This document shows, piece by piece, positions 1 through 5,717 of a stretch of 6,765 bases of DNA. The position numbers and the translations under genes are program-made. The stretch is from Flammeovirgaceae bacterium UBA5867 (lineage in GTDB: Bacteria; Bacteroidota; Bacteroidia; Cytophagales; Cyclobacteriaceae): NCBI GenBank assembly GCA_002432545.1, contig DJFR01000085.1:2231-8995 (forward strand), read 5' to 3'. Below the pieces are notes generated by a model. That model had not been told where the DNA came from. It made no database searches and worked only from the letters and a program-made list of their open reading frames with translations. Each line of letters opens with the position of its first letter. Positions within the stretch are counted from its first letter, which is position 1.

Positions 1-291
1 GGTATAGCACGTCATCCGGCTCAACTATATGAATCCATATCATGCCTCGTATTATTCCTGGTGTTACTCGCCATCTGGGCGCGTTACAAAGCGAACCTGG
101 TGCAAGGCCGGATCTTCAGTATATTTTTGATCTGGTGCTTTGGCATGCGCTTCCTGTTCGAATACCTGAAAGAAAACCAGGAAGCCTTTGAAGCAAGCCT
201 GCCGCTTAACATGGGGCAGATCCTCAGCATTCCACTCGTATTAGTGGGTATTGTTATTCTGGCATTATCATTCAGAAAAAAGGCTGAATAA
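1..291 (+). CDS. lgt: Prolipoprotein diacylglyceryl transferase, C-terminal part (5' end outside window)
   Basis: The reading frame is open from the first base and ends with TAA at 289-291, giving 96 residues of a protein that starts upstream of the window. Lgt is an inner-membrane enzyme that moves a diacylglyceryl group from phosphatidylglycerol to the lipobox cysteine of prolipoproteins, the first step of lipoprotein maturation. The recognisable parts are the conserved ARHPAQLYE segment at the very start (residues 4-12), which in this family carries an essential arginine; a hydrophobic helix just after it; the RFLFEYLKE segment; and the closing NMGQILSIPLVLVGIVIL helix, which matches the usual Lgt C-terminus. 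The protein ends FRKKAE, a positively charged tail expected on the cytoplasmic side. Family Lgt proteins are about 260-300 residues, so about two thirds is missing. The GTG at 61 is internal, not a start. No strong terminator follows. Confidence 0.92.
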   Translation, partial: GIARHPAQLYESISCLVLFLVLLAIWARYKANLVQGRIFSIFLIWCFGMRFLFEYLKENQEAFEASLPLNMGQILSIPLVLVGIVILALSFRKKAE

Positions 292-311
292 AAATCCGGT
301 TTTTACAGAAA

Positions 312-353
312 GTAACGTTAAACTTGTCTATGCAGTAGGAGTCTTAGCGTTAC
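312..353. repeat. Inverted repeat just upstream of the Omp85-like gene
   Basis: GTAACGTTAA (312-321) can pair with TTAGCGTTAC (344-353) over 10 bp with one G.T, leaving a 22-base spacer; the right arm ends three bases before the ATG at 357. The 8-mer TTACAGAA is also repeated directly at 303-310 and 350-357. The arms flank the only promoter-like element here, so this could be an operator or an RNA hairpin masking the start codon. No function can be assigned from the sequence alone, and repeats of this size can arise by chance in AT-rich spacers. Confidence 0.35.
319..326 (+). promoter_or_regulatory. Possible weak -7 element for the Omp85-like gene
   Basis: TAAACTTG matches the Bacteroidota -7 consensus TAnnTTTG except for one C, and lies 30 bases before the ATG at 357, a normal leader distance. 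No clear TTG -33 partner is visible upstream. The element overlaps the inverted repeat at 312-353. This is a weak call; read-through from lgt is equally possible because the gap between the two genes is only 65 bases. Confidence 0.3.
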
Positions 354-356
354 AGA

Positions 357-1808
357 ATGCTGGTAAATATTTTAGTTTTCATAAGCTTCTTTTCATTCGC
401 AGAGCCGGTTCAGATCTCTGAGGCTGAGTCTTTGGCTGATTCCGTACGACATCCTGCTTCTAAAACTGCGCTGGATAGTGCCGGGCGATTCGTACGCATC
501 AATCGTATTTTTATCATTGGTAATCGCATCACGCGCGATCCTATCATTCTGCGGGAGCTTACATTAAAGTCAGGCGACTTTATCTATAGCACGGATCTGC
601 AGAATATACTTGAAACCGATAAGAAGAAACTGATCAACACACGTCTATTCAATACGGTAGAGATCAGAACGCTGGAACTTGAGACCGACCAGGTAGATTT
701 ACTCATCGATCTCAACGAACGATGGTATACATTTCCCTCTCCTATATTTGAATTGTCGGATCGGAACTTCAACGAGTGGTGGCAGAATTATAACCACGAT
801 TTCAGACGGGTAAATTATGGTCTTCGTCTCTATCAATATAACATGCGCGGCAGAAATGAAACGCTTCGTTTTATAGCACAGTTCGGGTTCTCGCGCAGGT
901 TCGGCATCACCTACCGCTTTCCCTATATCGACAAAAAGCAACGGCATGGTTTAGCGGTTGACTTTGATTTTATCGAAACCAAAAATCTCGCGTATCGCAC
1001 AGCCGATCACAAACTGGAATTTCTGGAATCAGAAGATATACTTCGTACCACACGTGTCGGTGGATTAACCTATAGCTATCGTCCATCTTTTTATGAATCA
1101 CACTTCATATCGCTGTTCTACAGAAGCACAAATGTTCGTGATACCATTGAACTCTTAAACCCGAACTACATCGGCAAAGAAAAAGATACACAGCAGTATG
1201 CATCGCTTACGTATCAGTTCAATTCAGATCACCGCGATTATGTAGGCTATCCGTTGCGCGGATATTATCTCACAGCACTCATCACTCAAAACGGACTCAC
1301 TTCTTCCGATGATCTGAACAAGTTTGAAATAAGCGGAACGTATGCACGATTCATTGACCTGAACAAAGGATTCTATCTCTCCAACTATACGGTAGGATAT
1401 TGGAGTACACCGAATGATCTTCCCTATATGAACTACGGAGCACTCGGGTATCAAAAGCAGATCATTCGCGGATACGAAGTATATGTTATTGAAGGACCTG
1501 AATATATACTTAACAAAACTACATTCAAGAAAAAAATATTTTCACGAGCGTACAATTGGCGTGCCATGCCTATTCCGCAGTTCAGACATATACCGTTGGC
1601 AATCTATCTTAAAACCTATGCTGATGTTGGTTATGTAAGCAACTATCCGCACTATAAAATCAATAGTCGTTTAACCAACAAATTATTATCGGGTGCGGGA
1701 CTTGGTATTGATATCGTTGGTTCATACGATATGGTGCTTCGCTTCGAGTATACGTATAATGCAGAAGGCAATCGCGGCTTCTTCTTTAACCTGAAGAAAG
1801 AGTTCTGA
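357..1808 (+). CDS. Omp85/BamA-superfamily outer-membrane protein with one POTRA domain
   Basis: 483 residues. Residues 1-15 form a short hydrophobic signal-like segment ending SFA, a plausible signal peptidase I site before Glu16; it lacks a basic residue at its N-terminus, which is unusual. The start is fixed by a TAG stop at 345-347 in frame and no other start codon between. Residues about 46-122 look like a single POTRA domain (VRINRIFIIGNRITRDPIILREL... then NTVEI and VDLLIDLNERW). Residues about 125-483 are rich in alternating aromatic strands typical of a 16-strand barrel. They include DHRDYVGYPLRGYY (291-304), the IRGYE segment (370-374) that corresponds to the family's conserved loop-6 [V/I]RG[F/Y] motif, and a C-terminal Phe483 that fits the BAM recognition signal. 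Canonical BamA has five POTRA domains and about 800 residues, so this is a smaller, separate family member, common in Bacteroidota. The substrate is unknown; assembly or secretion at the outer membrane is inferred only. Confidence 0.85.
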   Translation: MLVNILVFISFFSFAEPVQISEAESLADSVRHPASKTALDSAGRFVRINRIFIIGNRITRDPIILRELTLKSGDFIYSTDLQNILETDKKKLINTRLFNTVEIRTLELETDQVDLLIDLNERWYTFPSPIFELSDRNFNEWWQNYNHDFRRVNYGLRLYQYNMRGRNETLRFIAQFGFSRRFGITYRFPYIDKKQRHGLAVDFDFIETKNLAYRTADHKLEFLESEDILRTTRVGGLTYSYRPSFYESHFISLFYRSTNVRDTIELLNPNYIGKEKDTQQYASLTYQFNSDHRDYVGYPLRGYYLTALITQNGLTSSDDLNKFEISGTYARFIDLNKGFYLSNYTVGYWSTPNDLPYMNYGALGYQKQIIRGYEVYVIEGPEYILNKTTFKKKIFSRAYNWRAMPIPQFRHIPLAIYLKTYADVGYVSNYPHYKINSRLTNKLLSGAGLGIDIVGSYDMVLRFEYTYNAEGNRGFFFNLKKEF

Positions 1809-1860
1809 TCTTTCGTTCACGCACGTGTCGTTCAGGTTACGATCAACTCATTACTATCCT

Positions 1861-1868
1861 TATCTTTG
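1861..1868 (+). promoter_or_regulatory. Bacteroidota -7 promoter element for hbd
   Basis: TATCTTTG is a perfect match to TAnnTTTG, the -7 element of the Bacteroidota housekeeping sigma factor. It lies 24 bases before the ATG of hbd, giving a leader of about 15-20 nt. The expected -33 TTG is not clear; the nearest candidate is the TTA within GTTAC at 1836-1840, with about 21 bp spacing. The element suggests that hbd is transcribed independently of the Omp85-like gene, which ends at 1808. Confidence 0.6.
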
Positions 1869-1892
1869 TTCGCTTAAAAAAATCTAAACAAC

Positions 1893-2792
1893 ATGAAGAA
1901 CATTGCTGTGATTGGTTCTGGCACCATGGGAAATGGTATCGCGCATAGTTTTGCGCAACATGGTTACACCGTTACATTAATTGACATTGCCGAAGAAGCT
2001 TTAAAGAAGGCGTTAGCTACGATTGAAAAAAATCTCAGCAGACAAGTAGAGAAAGGTTCTATAACAGACGATATAAAAAAACAGACACTTGCCAACATCA
2101 CAACACTTACGGATTTAAAAGCAGGTGTAAAAAATGTTGACCTCGTGGTTGAAGCTGCTACCGAAAACACAGAACTGAAACTTAAAATTTTTCAGGACCT
2201 GGATGCAGCAACAGCACCTCACACGATACTGGCAACAAACACCTCTTCTATATCCATCACAAAAATTGCTGCGGTAACAAAGCGCGCTGATAAAGTTATC
2301 GGTATGCACTTTATGAACCCGGTGCCGATCATGAAACTCGTAGAAGTAATTCGCGGGTATAACACAAGCGATGATGTAACACAGACCATCATGAAACTAT
2401 CGCGCAGTCTTGAAAAGATACCGGTAGAAGTAAATGATTATCCCGGCTTTATAGCCAACCGCATTCTGATGCCGATGATCAACGAAGCTATATATTCTTT
2501 GTATGAAGGTGTAGCCGGTGTTGAAGAAATAGATTCTGTCATGAAGCTTGGTATGGCGCACCCGATGGGACCGTTGCAACTCGCAGACTTTATTGGTCTC
2601 GATGTTTGTCTTTCTATTCTGAATGTACTTCACGATGGTTTTGGCAATCCCAAATATGCGCCATGTCCTTTACTGGTAAACATGGTTCAGGCCGGGCACA
2701 AAGGAGCAAAATCCGGAAGCGGATTTTATATATACGTACAGGGAAGCAAAGATTTAAAGGTTTCGAAGCGTTTTGAGAAGCAGGAAGCCTGA
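1893..2792 (+). CDS. hbd: 3-hydroxybutyryl-CoA dehydrogenase
   Basis: 299 residues, close to the usual 280-300 of single-domain bacterial 3-hydroxyacyl-CoA dehydrogenases. The enzyme interconverts 3-hydroxybutyryl-CoA and acetoacetyl-CoA with NAD(P) in the cytoplasm, serving butyrate/PHB metabolism or short-chain beta-oxidation. The N-terminal Rossmann fold shows GSGTMG (8-13, the GxGxxG dinucleotide motif) and Asp31 at the end of the second strand, which usually favours NAD. Family catalytic residues are in place with the expected spacing: Ser118 (NTSS), His139 (GMHFMNP), Glu151 (LVEVIRG) and Asn189 (GFIANR). The C-terminal domain keeps GMAHPMGPLQLADFIGLD and ends in the typical GAKSGSGFYIY. 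It lies behind its own promoter element and is followed by a hairpin, so it is probably monocistronic. The assignment to the hydroxybutyryl-CoA rather than longer-chain branch rests on size and overall similarity. Confidence 0.95.
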   Translation: MKNIAVIGSGTMGNGIAHSFAQHGYTVTLIDIAEEALKKALATIEKNLSRQVEKGSITDDIKKQTLANITTLTDLKAGVKNVDLVVEAATENTELKLKIFQDLDAATAPHTILATNTSSISITKIAAVTKRADKVIGMHFMNPVPIMKLVEVIRGYNTSDDVTQTIMKLSRSLEKIPVEVNDYPGFIANRILMPMINEAIYSLYEGVAGVEEIDSVMKLGMAHPMGPLQLADFIGLDVCLSILNVLHDGFGNPKYAPCPLLVNMVQAGHKGAKSGSGFYIYVQGSKDLKVSKRFEKQEA

Positions 2793-2801
2793 GAAAAGTG
2801 A

Positions 2802-2834
2802 AAGGCCAGTTACTCGATTCGGGTAGCTGGCCTT
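2802..2834 (+). terminator. Hairpin after hbd, probable terminator or 3'-end stabiliser
   Basis: A 14-bp stem (2802-2815 with 2821-2834, two G.U pairs) closes a 5-base GATTC loop; the core is AAGGCCAG against CTGGCCTT. It begins nine bases after the hbd stop. Outside it, AAGTG (2796-2800) can also pair with CACTT (2840-2844). The following sequence ATTAACACTT has no real U-tract, so termination may be inefficient, and the hairpin may mainly protect the 3' end of the mRNA. Confidence 0.65.
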
Positions 2835-2840
2835 ATTAAC

Positions 2841-3059
2841 ACTTCTCTCCTGCCCTTCAAACCAGTGGCGAAGCCACCAGCCTCTGCGCAGGACACTGTG
2901 AAACGCTATGGCAAAAAGCTAATCACTGTGTGGAGAGGACTTTAAAGTACGGGCATAACCTCGAATTTTCCTAAGGAATTTCTGAAACTTTCCCCGGCTT
3001 AAAAGTTGACTTTTTCAGAGGGCCCGAAAAGGCACTTTTTGTGCCCTCAAGATTTTTTT
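2841..3059 (+). ncRNA. Candidate structured RNA (small RNA or leader of pcm), family unknown
   Basis: This part of the 360-base gap has no supportable ORF but folds by eye into several stems. P1 is TTCTCTCC (2843-2850) with GGAGAGGA (2932-2939). Inside P1 are a GTGGC-GAA-GCCAC hairpin (2865-2877) and ACACTGTG (2893-2900) with CACTGTGT (2924-2931, one T.T mismatch), together resembling a three-way junction. Next comes TCTGAAA (2981-2987) with TTTCAGA (3013-3019), then an intrinsic terminator ending in seven T. I do not recognise tmRNA, RNase P RNA, SRP RNA, a SAM riboswitch or a tRNA in it. No TAnnTTTG promoter is visible just upstream, so it could be processed from the hbd transcript. The 5' boundary is a guess. 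It could also be an attenuator in front of pcm, or hairpins without an RNA function. Confidence 0.35.
3018..3059 (+). terminator. Intrinsic terminator with seven-T tract
   Basis: GAGGGC (3018-3023) pairs with GCCCTC (3043-3048); alternatively the compact GGCAC-TTTTT-GTGCC hairpin (3031-3045) forms. Both are followed within a few bases by TTTTTTT at 3053-3059. This is the only strong intrinsic terminator in the window. It lies about 225 bases past the hairpin that follows hbd and about 95 bases before pcm, so it either ends a separate RNA, ends read-through hbd transcripts, or attenuates transcription into pcm. Confidence 0.75.
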
Positions 3060-3097
3060 AAATTAGAATAACGAACTGAAAAACAGACAGTTAATTA

Positions 3098-3128
3098 TTA
3101 TACACAATCGATCCACATTTTATCCACA
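3098..3128 (+). other. Array of three DnaA-box-like 9-mers beside AT-rich DNA (possible oriC element)
   Basis: TTATACACA (3098-3106), CGATCCACA (3109-3117) and TTATCCACA (3120-3128) lie in the same orientation with exactly 2 bp between them. The third is the perfect DnaA consensus box; the first fits the relaxed consensus TTATnCACA; the middle one differs from TTATCCACA in its first two bases. Two-base spacing is what closely packed DnaA arrays show in known origins. The flanking 3050-3102 is 43 of 53 A/T, a plausible unwinding element. The array ends 24 bases before the pcm ATG, so it could instead be a DnaA-responsive regulatory site for pcm. The neighbours are not dnaA, dnaN, rpmH or parAB, and the genes on the left point toward the array, so origin status is only a hypothesis. 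Confidence 0.45.
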
Positions 3129-3152
3129 ACGTCTTTTTTGGACGGTAATTTC

Positions 3153-3803
3153 ATGATTGAAGACAACTACAGACACCGCGGTTTGCGCAATAAACTCGTT
3201 AAGAAACTCGCCTTGAAAGGCATCAAAAGTGAGGCTGTTTTGAAGGCCATCGGCACCGTACCGCGCCATGTCTTTTTTGAAAATGCCCTGCTCGAACACG
3301 CATATGAAGACAAGGCTTTCCCGATTGGCGAGGGCCAGACAATATCTCAACCTTATACCGTTGCGTTTCAATCCGAGAAGCTGGAGATCAAGCCAGGTGA
3401 TAAAGTTTTGGAAATTGGAACGGGCTCTGGTTATCAGGCATGTGTATTACTCGAGCTGGGTGCGAAAGTGTATACCATAGAATATAAACGCGGACTCTAT
3501 GAAACTGCCAAAGAGTTTTTACCACGGATGGGCTACAAGCCGAATTTCTTTTTTGGCGATGGATCGAAAGGACTTCCGGCAAAGGCACCGTTCGATAAGA
3601 TTATAGTAACAGCCGGTGCACCCGTTGTTCCGACAGCGCTTACCGATCAACTTAAGGAAGGCGGTATATTGGTGATACCGGTAGGTGACAAAGAGAAACA
3701 GATGATGCTGCGCATTCGTAAGCAAGGCGGCAAGCTTTTAAAAGAGGAGTTCGATTACTTCGCGTTTGTTCCATTGCTGGGCGAACAGGGCTGGAAAGGA
3801 TGA
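3153..3803 (+). CDS. pcm: Protein-L-isoaspartate O-methyltransferase
   Basis: 216 residues from the ATG at 3153; E. coli Pcm is 208. An in-frame TTG at 3138 would add five residues with no family support. Pcm is a cytoplasmic SAM-dependent methyltransferase that starts repair of isoaspartyl residues in aged proteins. Visible family signatures are VPRHVFF (36-42), the substrate-side TISQPYTVA (63-71) with its conserved Ser, motif I VLEIGTGSGYQ (85-95) that binds SAM, FFGDGSKGLP (133-142), FDKIIVTAGAP (147-157) and GGILVIPVG (170-178). The protein ends in the usual FVPLLGEQGW region. It stands alone on the plus strand behind the terminator and DnaA-box array. No TAnnTTTG element was found upstream; the T-run ending TTTG at 3140 lacks the TA, so its promoter is unclear. 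Confidence 0.95.
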   Translation: MIEDNYRHRGLRNKLVKKLALKGIKSEAVLKAIGTVPRHVFFENALLEHAYEDKAFPIGEGQTISQPYTVAFQSEKLEIKPGDKVLEIGTGSGYQACVLLELGAKVYTIEYKRGLYETAKEFLPRMGYKPNFFFGDGSKGLPAKAPFDKIIVTAGAPVVPTALTDQLKEGGILVIPVGDKEKQMMLRIRKQGGKLLKEEFDYFAFVPLLGEQGWKG

Positions 3804-3880
3804 ACGCACGGGTAATACAACTTTCAATCGTTTGATAGAGGACAATAAAATGGTTCAACAGGAGTTAACATAAAAATTCG

Positions 3881-3888
3881 TTTCTTTG
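3881..3888 (+). promoter_or_regulatory. Possible -7 element for the GtrA-family gene
   Basis: TTTCTTTG matches TAnnTTTG except at the second base. It ends only nine bases before the ATG at 3898, so transcription from it would give a nearly leaderless mRNA of a few 5' bases. No clear -33 TTG is visible. If the element is real, the in-frame TTG at 3886 cannot be the start codon because it lies inside the promoter. Confidence 0.35.
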
Positions 3889-3897
3889 CCATTCCGT

Positions 3898-4368
3898 ATG
3901 ACAAACAACATCGTTGAAAATATCCTGAAACTGCTCAAAGGTGAATTTATCAAGTTCGTTTTTGTAGGAGGTATATCGGCCGCTATCGAGTTCTCGCTGC
4001 TCATTCTTTTTGTAGAGAAACTTGGTATCGACTACCTCATCGGAAATATAGGAGCATTCGCGTTAACCAACATCGTTACCTATATACTCAGCAAGCGCTA
4101 TGTATTCAATGCTGCTGCAAATGTCAACAAGGCACAGGAAGCCGGACTCTTCTTCCTATGCCTGCTCGGCGGGCTCGTGGTAAATCAAATCGTGTTGTGG
4201 GCCCTGGTTGAATTCACTTCCGTGGATTACCGCATCGCGAAAGTTATAGCAATTGCCATCACGGTAATCTGGAATTTCTTTACGCGCAAACATCTTGTAT
4301 TCCGTAGTCGCGCGGTGGCCACAGTAGAGCAACCTGCTCCTACAGAGTATTCAGAAGAAAATCTTTAA
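3898..4368 (+). CDS. GtrA-family four-helix membrane protein
   Basis: 156 residues from the ATG at 3898. The family (GtrA/DPMS-type, PF04138-like) comprises small polytopic membrane proteins linked to moving or using polyprenyl-linked sugars for cell-surface polysaccharides; individual substrates are rarely known. Four hydrophobic helices are visible at about residues 18-40 (FIKFVFVGGISAAIEFSLLI), 46-65, 83-106 and 113-130. The second ends LSKRYVF and the fourth ends WNFFTRKHLVF, the two matching half-repeats typical of this family. Residues 139-156 form a polar, acidic tail (PTEYSEENL at the end) unlike the rest. A TTG at 3886 would add four residues without support. The gene starts 94 bases after pcm and converges on thrC, sharing 29 bp at the 3' ends, with no terminator between. 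No glycosyltransferase gene is beside it, so its partner cannot be named. Confidence 0.85.
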   Translation: MTNNIVENILKLLKGEFIKFVFVGGISAAIEFSLLILFVEKLGIDYLIGNIGAFALTNIVTYILSKRYVFNAAANVNKAQEAGLFFLCLLGGLVVNQIVLWALVEFTSVDYRIAKVIAIAITVIWNFFTRKHLVFRSRAVATVEQPAPTEYSEENL

Positions 4369-5644
4369 AGCTGGTATAATCACTCTTTAGCGCTATACTC
4401 TTCTTACTCTGCTGCATAAAGTGTTGCAGGGGCTTGGGTATATCAATGGATTGTCCCAGCGTATCATCTACAACTTCCTTGAATTTGGCCGGGTGCGCAG
4501 TCTCCAGGAAAATTCCTGTTACATCTTCACCCTGTTCTTCTATATACTTAATCAGTCCCAGGTAGCCAATTGCTCCGTGCGGATCCAATATATACTCGGT
4601 AGAAGCAAATACATGGCGCATGGCGGCACGCGTTTCATCATCTGAGAATGAATAACCTGCTATATCTTCCGAGAGTTTATTGAAATCATTCTGGAATAGA
4701 TCGAGCATGCGGGCAAAGTTACTCGGGTTACCAACATCCATCGCATTGCTGATAGTTTGCTTCGAAGGACGCGGAGTAAATACATTTGTTCGCAGGTATT
4801 CCGGCACCACATCGTTCACATTAGTAGTCGCTATAAACTTACGGATGGGCAGCCCCATGCGCTGTGCGAATAGTCCGCCCGTTAGATTACCGAAGTTACC
4901 ACTCGGTATAGAGAACACTAAGTCCTTCGCTTTATTCTTCATTTGCGCATACGCATAGAAGTAGTAAAACGACTGCGGTATAAGACGTGCTATATTGATG
5001 GAGTTGGCCGATGTGAGGAAATATTTCTTGCGCAATACATCATCCAGGAATGCCTCTTTCACCAATCGCTGGCAGTCATCGAACGTACCATCAATCTCCA
5101 ACGCTGTTACGTTCTGTCCCAGTGTCGTAAATTGTTTCTCCTGTATATCACTTACTTTTCCCGAAGGATATAGCACGATCACTTTTGTTCCTTTCACCCC
5201 TAGGAATCCGTTGGCAACAGCACTTCCTGTATCACCGGATGTCGCCACGAGGATAACAATTTCCTGGTTTTGCTGACGGGCAAAGTAGCCGAGCAACTGC
5301 GACATAAAACGTGCTCCAAAATCTTTAAACGCCAAGGTAGGGCCGTGAAAAAGTTCAAGCGCATACGCATGGTCATCTACTTCCACCACCGGTGCATCAA
5401 ACTGAATAGTATGTTCTACAATGCGTTTCAACTCATCAGCAGGTACATCATCGCCTATAATATTTTTTGCTACGATAAAAGCAATCTCCTGAAATGGCTT
5501 GGTATGAATGGTATCGAAGAACTCTTTTGGCAATACAGGAATATGCTCGGGCATATAGAGACCGTTATCCGGTGCAAGTCCTTGTGTTACTGCTTCCTTT
5601 AAATCAACTTTCAGATTCGGATTGTTCGTACTATAAAATTTCAT
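4340..5644 (-). CDS. thrC: Threonine synthase
   Basis: 434 residues when started at the ATG at 5644 (MKFYSTNNPNLKVDLKEAV), which matches the family N-terminus. An upstream ATG at 5725 would add 27 residues without homology and overlap the thrB stop. ThrC is a cytoplasmic PLP enzyme that converts O-phosphohomoserine to threonine and phosphate. The PLP lysine is Lys107 in FHGPTLAFKDFG (99-110). Also visible are ATSGDTGSA (134-142), SIPSGNFGN (245-253, phosphate-binding glycine-rich loop), the NPSNFARM segment (306-313) and ETAHPAKF (381-388) near the end. The length fits the longer bacterial/yeast-like ThrC class. It follows thrB on the same strand after 73 bases, which contain no clear TAnnTTTG promoter, so it is probably co-transcribed. 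Its last nine codons overlap antisense with the GtrA-family gene. Confidence 0.96.
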   Translation of the reverse strand: MKFYSTNNPNLKVDLKEAVTQGLAPDNGLYMPEHIPVLPKEFFDTIHTKPFQEIAFIVAKNIIGDDVPADELKRIVEHTIQFDAPVVEVDDHAYALELFHGPTLAFKDFGARFMSQLLGYFARQQNQEIVILVATSGDTGSAVANGFLGVKGTKVIVLYPSGKVSDIQEKQFTTLGQNVTALEIDGTFDDCQRLVKEAFLDDVLRKKYFLTSANSINIARLIPQSFYYFYAYAQMKNKAKDLVFSIPSGNFGNLTGGLFAQRMGLPIRKFIATTNVNDVVPEYLRTNVFTPRPSKQTISNAMDVGNPSNFARMLDLFQNDFNKLSEDIAGYSFSDDETRAAMRHVFASTEYILDPHGAIGYLGLIKYIEEQGEDVTGIFLETAHPAKFKEVVDDTLGQSIDIPKPLQHFMQQSKKSIALKSDYTSFKDFLLNTL

Positions 5645-5679
5645 CGATGATTTGCCTGTTATAAAGTTGTACTTCTTTC

Positions 5680-5697
5680 TAAGTATATATTTTGTAC
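5680..5697 (-). promoter_or_regulatory. AT-rich element upstream of thrC, shared with thrB
   Basis: On the minus strand this reads GTACA directly followed by AAATATATACTTA, ending 35 bases before the thrC ATG. The same 5-mer and 13-mer, with three extra bases between them, occur upstream of thrB at 6722-6742. It could be a common regulatory or promoter site for the threonine genes; the TATACTTA within it matches TAnnTTTG at only 6 of 8 positions. ATATATAC-type words are frequent in this window, including in coding DNA, which weakens the case. Confidence 0.3.
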
Positions 5698-5717
5698 AGC
5701 GTGCGTATTTGAATGAT

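Noticed and set aside
287..304. A-run, TCCGG, T-run after lgt as a terminator
   Set aside because: Only a 5-bp A/T stem with no GC core; too weak.
2929..2937. TGTGGAGAG as an inverted DnaA box (TGTGGATAA)
   Set aside because: Two mismatches in the conserved AT end, and it is part of the P1 stem of the RNA candidate.
2932..2955. GGAGAGGACTTT...GGGCA resembling the GAGGAAAGTCCGGGC core of RNase P RNA
   Set aside because: The order and spacing do not match, and the other conserved RNase P blocks are absent.
3133..3140. T-run ending TTTG before pcm as a -7 element
   Set aside because: It lacks the TA of TAnnTTTG and lies only 12 bases from the ATG.
3138..3152. TTG start for Pcm
   Set aside because: It adds five residues without family support; the ATG at 3153 is preferred.
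2793..3152. A small protein gene in the hbd-pcm gap
   Set aside because: Only very short frames exist, for example four codons from the ATG at 2909 and thirteen from the GTG at 2798, while hairpins dominate.
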